From positions 1 through 64,000 of the forward strand of contig CAZYPN010000011.1 of the NCBI GenBank assembly GCA_964649085.1: a stretch of DNA of 64,000 bases, in the 5' to 3' direction. Made by a program: the position numbers and the translations under genes. Of this stretch, positions 7,665 through 15,134 are shown in pieces; position 1 is the stretch's first letter; each line of letters opens with the position of its first letter. This stretch comes from JADMJV01 sp964649085. Its GTDB lineage: Bacteria; Vulcanimicrobiota; Xenobia; Xenobiales; JADMJV01. The notes under the pieces are model-generated. The model had not been told where the DNA came from, searched no databases, and worked only from the letters and a program-made list of their open reading frames with translations.

Positions 7665-8404
7665 CGAATCTCCTTTCCGTTCACGCGCGCCCGCGCCTGA
7701 ACCTTGCATTGAGAGCCGGCCGGAAAGTAGATGGGCGTGGCCAGATAGGGGTTGTTGTAAACGTGGGTAAAGATGCCCTCGCGACCGTCTCGAGTCAGCG
7801 GGCGAATGTTGCCATTGCCGGTGATCGGCAGGCAGTACCAGCGGAAAAAAATGCCCGGCACAAGGCTGTTGCTGTCTGTGCGAGCTTCGGTACGAAATCG
7901 GCCCACTTCGTCTTTGGTGAAAGGCGGAGAATTGCCGGAATCGGGAGTGACCACCAGGTGGTCGACCTCAGGAGTTGGGCTCAGCACCACTCCATAGGCT
8001 GAGGAGCGGTTGCGGGCCAGGTAGGGCGACCAGGAAACGGTAACCTTGACCTGGTGGCCGATGTCGCCGGTGTAGCGACGGTCGCTGGCGAGTTGGGCCA
8101 GCTCACGCGCCGAGCACGGGGAATAGAGGCTCCACTGCTTGACCTCCACCTGGTAGCGAAACTCTGGAAGCTGCGAATCCTGACCCGTGCTGGCCGTGGG
8201 GGCAGTGCCCCCGTTTCTTGCCGTGGCCACAATACGTGCCAGGATTTTGTCGGCCAGAAAGGCTCCGGTCAGAGATTTCTCCACCTCACGCTGCAGGCGA
8301 GAGCCCGTGATCATCAATTGGGCGGTAAGCAAAACGGTGGCCGTAATGAAAAAGAGCGAGAACAACGTCTCGATCATGCTCAGCCCCCGCCGCTGCCGTC
8401 CCAT
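7628..8404 (-). CDS. GspI/PilV-like minor pseudopilin
   Basis: The 258-residue protein begins GRQRRGLSMIETLFSLFF, a prepilin peptidase site with Glu at +5, and continues with one hydrophobic helix to about residue 32. The remainder has no recognised domain. A TTG three codons earlier is possible; the ATG at 8404 fits the short positively charged leader. It is the first gene of the five-gene pseudopilin unit, 38 bp after the helicase gene, with a hairpin between them. Confidence 0.75.
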   Translation of the reverse strand: MGRQRRGLSMIETLFSLFFITATVLLTAQLMITGSRLQREVEKSLTGAFLADKILARIVATARNGGTAPTASTGQDSQLPEFRYQVEVKQWSLYSPCSARELAQLASDRRYTGDIGHQVKVTVSWSPYLARNRSSAYGVVLSPTPEVDHLVVTPDSGNSPPFTKDEVGRFRTEARTDSNSLVPGIFFRWYCLPITGNGNIRPLTRDGREGIFTHVYNNPYLATPIYFPAGSQCKVQARARVNGKEIRCDSSPLDLTDL

Positions 8405-8419
8405 CAGAGCCAAATTCTC

Positions 8420-8447
8420 GATAGCAGAGGGAATCCCCCCTGCTATC
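8420..8447 (-). other. Hairpin spanning the helicase stop codon
   Basis: GATAGCAG (8420-8427) is repeated inversely as CTGCTATC (8440-8447), with CCC/GGG pairs inside. On the minus strand it covers the helicase stop and precedes the first pseudopilin gene. The following sequence has only AATTT, so it is at best a weak terminator or an mRNA-stability element. Confidence 0.45.
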
Positions 8448-11400
8448 CCTTGGGCTCGTCTTGAGGCGGAAGAGGAATGAACGAGGGCTGAACGTCGTCG
8501 CTTTGCAGCAAGTCTTTCCAGTCAGGGGGGCCCGGAGGGGGTGGGGGAGGGGGCACCTCCGGCAGCGGGCTAAGCCCCAGGTTGCCCGTTCCGGGCAACG
8601 GGGGAATTCCACCCGACGCAGGGGGCAACGGTGGCAACTCCAGCGACAGCGAAGGCGGCAGCGGAGGCACTCCGCCCGCGGGCGTGCCCAGCGACCCCAG
8701 CGGTGGCAAGGGGCTCAGCGGCTCCAGCGACGGCGGCAACGGCCCCAGCGATGGAGCGCTCTCTAACGATGGCCCCAGCTTGGGCAAAGGTGGTAGCGCG
8801 CCGTCAAGCCCCCCCAGGGTTCCCAGTTTCTCGACCAGCGATGGGCTTGAGTCGGGAAGGTCGGGAATCCCTGGCAGGCTGCCGATGTCGGGCAGCGACA
8901 GCCCCAGACCCGGGCCCGTATCGGACATGCGCGGCAGGTCGGGCAGAGGCGGGGGCAGTTGCACGTTGATCGGCTGAACCTGGGCTTCTTCGCCACGCCA
9001 GATCCGCTGCAGTTGAGCGGCGCGATCGGCGATCTTGCGCAACAGGGCCGCACCTTCATCGCGCTCGGGCCCCCCCAGACCACCGACGGTGGGCTCCACG
9101 CCCAATTCTCGGAGGCGGCGCAGCAGGCTTTGCATCGTTTCCTGCGTCTGGCGGTAGAACTGGCTGGCACGCAGCGAGATAAAGCGCCATCCGAGCCGTT
9201 CCAGCACGGCCTCACGCTCGACCAGCACCTTGAAACGGTCGGGTGCCTGTTCCCGGTCGCCGTCACAGCGAAGAGCCACACGGTGGGTCTTGCCTTCCAC
9301 CACCAGATCCAGGCGGTAGTTGCCCACCGGGTAGTCGCGGTGCACCCGATAGCCTGCGCCTTCCAGTTCGCGCTGCAGGGCCTGACTCATGCGCCGGGCC
9401 CCAGAGGCCAGGTCTTCTTTGGAGTCCCTCGGCAGCATCTCGGCCACCTCGGCCATGGTGCGCTGAGGGTTCTGCACATGACGGATCAGCAGCTCACGCA
9501 GGTCGCCGGCCTTGAGGTGGGCGTCGGGGTCGAGACCGCCCACCACCCACAGTTGATTGCGAGCGCGACTGGCGGCCACGTTGTAGCGCTTGATAAAGAC
9601 ATCGGTGCGCCGCAGCGACAGGGCATTGGCGTCGTCGGCCGTCTCCACCAGCGAGAGAAACATCACGTCGCGCTCGTCCCCCTGGAACTGAGCGGCATTG
9701 CCGCACAACAGGCGACGTTGCTGGTACTCGGCCAGGGGCATATGCTGGGTCAACAGTTTGTCGACGAGCAAGGCCTGCTCTTCACCCACCAGCGAAATCA
9801 TCCCCAGGGTTTGACCGGCATACTCGGGCTGCTCGGAGCAGGCTACGATCAGTGAGGCGACCTCTTCGGCCTCGGCCCGGTTCACTTTGCGCTGGTACGA
9901 GCCCCCTTCTACCTTGTGGAGAACCGTGGGAGGGCGCAGGCGAACCTGGGTGCTGTCGCGCAATGGCTGAATTTCGCCCTGGTAGCACAGCTTGTTGGAA
10001 AAGGCGATGATTTCGGGCACGCAGCGGAAGTGTTCCACCAGGCGAATGGTGCCACCAAAGGACTGACGAGCCAGGTCGTAGACCGAGGTTTTGCCGTCGT
10101 AGAGTTCTTTATTGGGAATGTCGTAGAGGTGCTCGTCGATCAGCGCCTCAACCTTTTCATAGGCCATACCCACGGCTTCGGGACTGACCTGCTCGTTGTC
10201 GCCCACCACCAGCACTTCCTTGCCCAGTGCGAAGGCGAGCAGGCCCGTGACGTCGCACTGGCTGGCCTCATCGAGGATGACCACATCGAACTGCGTTTCC
10301 CCGGGATGATAACTTTCGGCCACTCGGGCCAGAGGCATAATCCAGACGGGAACGGCGTCGCGGCATTCGGCCAGGCGCTCGCGTGCGGTGGCCTTGAGCT
10401 TGGGGGCGCGCTTGCCCTTGCCCGAACCGATTTTGCGCATCAGGTCCAGCCAGCCCACCAGGGCCTGCTGCTGACGAACGCCTGTGCGGCGCAATTGATT
10501 GGCCCAGGTCTTGTGCTCCACGTAGTGAGCCGTGGCCAGTCGAAGCTGGTTCTTCAACAGGCTGACCTCCTGCTGTAACTGCTCGGGGTCGATCTCGGCT
10601 CGTTCCTCAAGCTGCTGGGTCCATTGGCGAAACTTCCAGGCCGGTACGGGATCGCCCGGGGGCTCGGAACGGTCGTGGGGAGTGCGATGGTCTCGGATGG
10701 CTCGGGCCCATTCGGGGGCCACTTCCTTGATTTTGTCGAGCAGGCGATTGCGCTCGGCCACCGGTTCTTTCAACGAATGCAGCTGCATGAACCAGGCCCA
10801 GGCCCGCGAGTAGGCGTCGGGGTCGAGATTCAAGGTGGCCTGGCGCAGGCGGCTGAGAATGCCACCCATATCGCGCGGCTGACACTGGGTCAGCAAACGC
10901 TCCTGAGCCTGAAGTCGCTGGTTGTGAACCGACGAGTCGAGGTCGGCCTTGCGCGATTGGATGGTGGGAATCAGGTAGCGACGGGCTGCTTCGCGGATGC
11001 GATAGAGTTCTCCGAACAGTCCCGTGTCGATGGGCACGCGGTCGACGATCGCCGACCAGCGCAGCCCCATTTCCTTCATCAAGCGCCGACAGGCATCCCA
11101 TTCGGTGTCGTACCAGGCCAGCGCCGCCTTCATCTGGGGCACGTAGGAGAAGGCGATTTCGTGGGCCGGCTCCCCCAGGCTATCAAAGGAAGGCGCATTG
11201 CGCGACCCCATCTGTCGGTCCCAGCGGGTGCGCAGGGCCTGCTCGCCCTGGCGCAGCTTGAGGAAGGCCCTGGCCCCCTCGGCTTCCTCAACGTTGCGCA
11301 GCTGGCTCTTGCCGTTGACCCGCACCGCACCGATCAGTTTCTGCCATTGACGATTGATGTAGGTCCACATGCTGATCGAACCTTTGGTGCGCAGGTGGGC

Positions 11401-13209
11401 GATGATCTCGTCGATGACTCGCAGGCTCTCTTCGTTGCCCAGATCGTTGTCGACGACGCTGACACCGGTGGACAGCACCAGGCGCTCATACTCGGCGAAC
11501 TCTTGCACCGAACTTTCGATTTTGGTGACCAGGTCTTCCCAGGTCTGCTTGTGGGCGCCTCCGAGCATGCCCACCCGCATGCAATCCAGGACCCACATGC
11601 TGCTGTCCTGGATCTGGGTGATGGCTCGCTCGACCTGGTCGAGCAGGCGCTGAAGCGATCGCGAGTCTTGGGACTCGTGGTCCCAAAATTCTTCACCAAA
11701 AGGCTCGTCGCTCTGAAGGCCCTTCTTCTTGGCCACCAGTTCGCGAAACTGGAATTCGGAAATCAGATCTTCGATAGGGGGCAACACCTGATCGAGGTCG
11801 GCCTCGAGTTCGGCAGGCACGTCGCGGTTGAGACGGTAGAGCTGGCGGACCTCATCAGCGCTGAGCGGCAGCACTGCGCCCTCTTCGACCGGGCCCGGAA
11901 TCCACTGGTGACGAGAGGCGCTCTGGTCCATCAGCAGTTGAGCCGCCCTGGCCGGGGCGATGCTCTCGTCGCCAACTCGAATGAGCCGATACTCGTCGAG
12001 ACGGGCCTGCAGCAGCTTCTCTTGTTGGGCCCCCAGGCGATCGCGTAGCTCTCGACGCCGCTGGTCGTATTGCTGGGCCAGGCTATCGAGCTCGTCCGGA
12101 TCACTGGTGGTGAAACGATTGACAATGCCCTTCACCGCGGCCTCAAGCTGGTCGCGACTTTCGGTTTCCTGTTCGAGCACGCTGACGCACAACGGCCTCA
12201 ACTCGGGAATCACCATATCGCGCACAATGCGCAGGGCCTTGGAAGCCTGGCTGGTCACCAGGATGCTTTTGCCCTGGGCCAGCAGATGCCCGATGAGATT
12301 GGCGATCGTATGGGTTTTGCCGGTGCCCGGCGGCCCCTGTACGAGCACTGCCCCGGTGCTGTGCAGCCGTTTCACAACCCGCTCTTGCTCGGGGTTGCTG
12401 GGCATGGTCAGCAGCAGATCGTGATCCTCCAGCGCGGGCACCTCGGGAGTGCCCGGGTCGACCCCCACCACTCGCACCAGCGAGGGCGGCAGCTGTTCCA
12501 TTTGGGGCAGCGATTGCAAAAAGGCCTCAATGGCCTGGGTAAAGGTGGCACTGCGATAACCCAGATACAGTATAGGGTCGCGACGGGAGGGAGGCGCCTG
12601 GCCTGCGGACCACAGTTGTTGCCACAGGGTGGAGAAGAACTGGTTGGTATTGTCTTTTCCCAGAGGGTGGACGGCGTGTTCCTGGAGCAACTTGCGCGCC
12701 TGCACAATGGAATCTTCGCTCAGCGACAGGCGTCTCAACAAGGCCAGATAAAGCTCGGTTTCGCGGTCGGTTTCGCGCAGCACGATTTCGCTGTTTTCCG
12801 CCAGAAACTCGATCTGGATTTTCTGCAACAGCACCGGATGCTCGATGGGGTCTGCACCGTCTAGCTTGACAATGCCATCGCCAAGCACCAGTTCAACCTT
12901 TTCCGACTCGCGCTCGATGATGTTGTTGACGTCCAACAGGTAGTCAAAAAGGGCAAAGGCGGGGTCTTTCTTGTCGCCGGGCTTGCGCACCCGCAGCAAG
13001 AAGTCATCGCCAGGGTCTTCCTCGCTCTGGGCCAGACGCCCCACTTGAAGATACTTGCTGACCGGCAGGTCTACCCAGCGGAATTTCCAGGAATATGACT
13101 TCAGGTTGAGGCACGGAGGCGAACTCAACTGCTGCATGGCCCCCATGAAACGGAAAAGCCGAGCAATACGCTCGCGCGCAATGAGCTGTTTTGCCTCGTT
13201 CAATGCCAT
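8443..13209 (-). CDS. Large SF1 helicase with C-terminal nuclease-like domain and proline-rich tail
   Basis: This is a 1588-residue DNA2/NAM7-type superfamily 1 helicase. Walker A is GPPGTGKTH (about 292-300), Walker B is VVILDEASQ (about 980) followed by VVGDNEQVSP, and later motifs include VEHFRC, QFQGDERDV and YNVAASRARNQ. A long helical insertion separates Walker A and B. At about 1285-1365 is a Vsr/MTES_1575-like restriction-endonuclease fold, but the segment RVALRCDGD has Arg where Glu is usual and lacks the following His, so catalysis is doubtful. The last 170 or so residues are Pro/Leu/Gly/Ser-rich. Related multidomain helicases occur in defence islands, but this one sits in a housekeeping run. 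The ATG at 13209 is chosen over earlier in-frame starts. Confidence 0.88.
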   Translation of the reverse strand: MALNEAKQLIARERIARLFRFMGAMQQLSSPPCLNLKSYSWKFRWVDLPVSKYLQVGRLAQSEEDPGDDFLLRVRKPGDKKDPAFALFDYLLDVNNIIERESEKVELVLGDGIVKLDGADPIEHPVLLQKIQIEFLAENSEIVLRETDRETELYLALLRRLSLSEDSIVQARKLLQEHAVHPLGKDNTNQFFSTLWQQLWSAGQAPPSRRDPILYLGYRSATFTQAIEAFLQSLPQMEQLPPSLVRVVGVDPGTPEVPALEDHDLLLTMPSNPEQERVVKRLHSTGAVLVQGPPGTGKTHTIANLIGHLLAQGKSILVTSQASKALRIVRDMVIPELRPLCVSVLEQETESRDQLEAAVKGIVNRFTTSDPDELDSLAQQYDQRRRELRDRLGAQQEKLLQARLDEYRLIRVGDESIAPARAAQLLMDQSASRHQWIPGPVEEGAVLPLSADEVRQLYRLNRDVPAELEADLDQVLPPIEDLISEFQFRELVAKKKGLQSDEPFGEEFWDHESQDSRSLQRLLDQVERAITQIQDSSMWVLDCMRVGMLGGAHKQTWEDLVTKIESSVQEFAEYERLVLSTGVSVVDNDLGNEESLRVIDEIIAHLRTKGSISMWTYINRQWQKLIGAVRVNGKSQLRNVEEAEGARAFLKLRQGEQALRTRWDRQMGSRNAPSFDSLGEPAHEIAFSYVPQMKAALAWYDTEWDACRRLMKEMGLRWSAIVDRVPIDTGLFGELYRIREAARRYLIPTIQSRKADLDSSVHNQRLQAQERLLTQCQPRDMGGILSRLRQATLNLDPDAYSRAWAWFMQLHSLKEPVAERNRLLDKIKEVAPEWARAIRDHRTPHDRSEPPGDPVPAWKFRQWTQQLEERAEIDPEQLQQEVSLLKNQLRLATAHYVEHKTWANQLRRTGVRQQQALVGWLDLMRKIGSGKGKRAPKLKATARERLAECRDAVPVWIMPLARVAESYHPGETQFDVVILDEASQCDVTGLLAFALGKEVLVVGDNEQVSPEAVGMAYEKVEALIDEHLYDIPNKELYDGKTSVYDLARQSFGGTIRLVEHFRCVPEIIAFSNKLCYQGEIQPLRDSTQVRLRPPTVLHKVEGGSYQRKVNRAEAEEVASLIVACSEQPEYAGQTLGMISLVGEEQALLVDKLLTQHMPLAEYQQRRLLCGNAAQFQGDERDVMFLSLVETADDANALSLRRTDVFIKRYNVAASRARNQLWVVGGLDPDAHLKAGDLRELLIRHVQNPQRTMAEVAEMLPRDSKEDLASGARRMSQALQRELEGAGYRVHRDYPVGNYRLDLVVEGKTHRVALRCDGDREQAPDRFKVLVEREAVLERLGWRFISLRASQFYRQTQETMQSLLRRLRELGVEPTVGGLGGPERDEGAALLRKIADRAAQLQRIWRGEEAQVQPINVQLPPPLPDLPRMSDTGPGLGLSLPDIGSLPGIPDLPDSSPSLVEKLGTLGGLDGALPPLPKLGPSLESAPSLGPLPPSLEPLSPLPPLGSLGTPAGGVPPLPPSLSLELPPLPPASGGIPPLPGTGNLGLSPLPEVPPPPPPPGPPDWKDLLQSDDVQPSFIPLPPQDEPKG

Positions 13210-13243
13210 CCTCGATGCTCTTTCGACTCCGACCCCGACGCCC

Positions 13244-15055
13244 CTAGTCCTGGATACGACTCGCCACGAGGCGTGCCTTCTCCAGGTTGGCACGAATTAA
13301 GTCGCAGCCTCCCTGCCAGAATTCTTTGCTTGAAATGTCGAAACCGAGCTTCTGAAGCAACACGGCGGGTGCTTCCGATCCTCCGGCCGCCAACAGTTCA
13401 AAGTATTTGGGCAGAAAACTCTCGCCCTCTTTTTGATAGCGGGCGTAGAGCGCCAGCACCAAGAGTTCCCCAAATGCGTAGGCATAAACGTAGAACGGGC
13501 TGTTGACGATATGGGGAATATAGAGCCAGGTCCACTGGTGGTCCTCGCCGAGATGCAGAGCACTGCCGAACATTTCCTGCATCGACTCCTGCCACATCTG
13601 GTTGATGGCCTCGGTGGTGAGTTCACCCTGGCTGCGACGGGCTTCGTGAAGGCTGCGTTCGAAGCGAAACATGGAAATTTGTCGAAAGACCGTGGCGAAG
13701 GTGTCCTCGAGCTTCTCGCAGAGTAAGCTCAGTCGCTCGCGGTCATCTTCCAGGCTGTTTTGCAGATGTTCAAACACCAGCAACTCGGCAAAGGTGCTGG
13801 CCGTTTCCGCCAGCGGCAGCACGGGATGGTAATCCAGGTAGTGCTGCCCGGAAGCCATGATGTCGTGCACTCCGTGGCCGAGCTCGTGGGCCAGCGTCAT
13901 GACATCGCGGGCCTTGCCGGTGTAGTTCACCAGCACATAGGGATGATGGTCTGGGGTCACGGCTGCACAGAAGGCCCCCCCTCGCTTGCCGGGACGGGGC
14001 GGAACGTCGATCCAGTTCTTTTCAAAGAAGGGCTCAATCATGGCCGAAAGCTTCGGCGAAAAGCGTTCAAACGAACGCATTACGATCTCCCGGGCCTGGC
14101 TATAGGCGATGTCTTGCTGCTGCTTACGCAACGGGGCATAACGGTCGTAGTGGGTGAGTTGATCCAACCCCAGCAGTTGCCGCTTCAGCTCATAATACTC
14201 GTGAACGATGTCGAAGTTGGCCACGCAGACTTCCGTCATGGTGTCCACCACGGCCTTGTCGAGTTCGTTGGAAACGTGCCTGTCTGATTCCGGAGTTTCG
14301 AAGTTGCGCAGTCGATCCGAGACCTGCTTTTCGTGCAACAGGGTGTTGTGGATGAAGGTCAGCACGTGGGCATGGTTTTTCAGTTCTTTGGCCAGTGAAC
14401 TGGCAGCCTGAGCGCGCAGCTCGCGGTTGGGGTCGTAGCTATAGGCCAGGAGCTCGCTTTGGGTCAGCTGGCGCATCTCGCCGTCGATTTCGAAGTCGAA
14501 CTTCATGCGCCCCACCACTTCGGTGAACAGACGCCGGAAGGCCCGGCCGCGGCAGTTGGCCGTCTCTTCGAGAATGGTTTCCTCGGCTTCGCTCAGATAG
14601 TGCCGGGCCAGCACCTTTTGCTGCTCCAGATAGTGGCGATACTTCGCCAGTTCTTCCGCGGCCAGCAGGCGCTCGAAGGTCTCCTGGGGCAGTCGGGCCA
14701 GTTCGAGATCAAAAAAGATGAAGTGGGTGCTGATCTGGCTGCCGATCTCGCGGACCTTCTGAGTCAGGGCGCCGCGGGCTGGATCGCTGGTGTCGGTGGA
14801 ATAGTGCAGCGAGGCGTAGCTGCCAGGGCGACTTTGCTGGCGCAAAAGCTGCTCATACTGGTCGAGAGCCACGCGCAGCTCTGAGGCCTGGATGTCGGCT
14901 CGACAAATGCGATCTCGATACGTCGCTTCGAATTGGCGCGCCTGCTCGAGAGCCCTCTCGAGATCCGACACGATGTTGGGATCATCGACCGATGCATAGA
15001 GTTCGCTGAGGTCCCAACTCGGCAGACTGGGGGCCTCCTGGACGCTGCTGGACAT
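13244..15055 (-). CDS. pepF: Oligoendopeptidase F (M3 metallopeptidase)
   Basis: The 603-residue protein has the zinc motif TLAHELGHGVHD (near residue 388) with the downstream zinc-ligand Glu in ETASTFAE, as in the M3B oligoendopeptidase family. These cytoplasmic enzymes cut peptides of roughly 6-20 residues, recycling signal peptides or imported peptides. Length is normal for PepF. The ATG at 15055 has GGAGAGG upstream; an in-frame start 14 codons earlier is less likely. It lies between ppc and the helicase gene with 79 and 34 bp gaps. Confidence 0.93.
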   Translation of the reverse strand: MSSSVQEAPSLPSWDLSELYASVDDPNIVSDLERALEQARQFEATYRDRICRADIQASELRVALDQYEQLLRQQSRPGSYASLHYSTDTSDPARGALTQKVREIGSQISTHFIFFDLELARLPQETFERLLAAEELAKYRHYLEQQKVLARHYLSEAEETILEETANCRGRAFRRLFTEVVGRMKFDFEIDGEMRQLTQSELLAYSYDPNRELRAQAASSLAKELKNHAHVLTFIHNTLLHEKQVSDRLRNFETPESDRHVSNELDKAVVDTMTEVCVANFDIVHEYYELKRQLLGLDQLTHYDRYAPLRKQQQDIAYSQAREIVMRSFERFSPKLSAMIEPFFEKNWIDVPPRPGKRGGAFCAAVTPDHHPYVLVNYTGKARDVMTLAHELGHGVHDIMASGQHYLDYHPVLPLAETASTFAELLVFEHLQNSLEDDRERLSLLCEKLEDTFATVFRQISMFRFERSLHEARRSQGELTTEAINQMWQESMQEMFGSALHLGEDHQWTWLYIPHIVNSPFYVYAYAFGELLVLALYARYQKEGESFLPKYFELLAAGGSEAPAVLLQKLGFDISSKEFWQGGCDLIRANLEKARLVASRIQD

Positions 15056-15110
15056 AATACCTGACCTCTCCGGTGCCTGTTCCTGCCGCAGGTTCACAGC
15101 ATGCCCAGGG

Positions 15111-15134
15111 AAACCCTGCCGGACCTCAGGGTTT
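15111..15134 (-). terminator. Hairpin directly after ppc
   Basis: AAACCCTG (15111-15118) and CAGGGTTT (15127-15134) form a stem immediately after the ppc stop on the minus strand. Read on the minus strand it ends in TTT then CCC; read on the plus strand it ends in five T. It may partly terminate ppc transcription before pepF. Confidence 0.5.

Noticed and set aside
10624..12048. Long plus-strand ORF opposite the helicase gene
   Set aside because: It is antisense to a gene with clear helicase motifs, and it lacks any family signature; long antisense frames are usual in GC-rich DNA.
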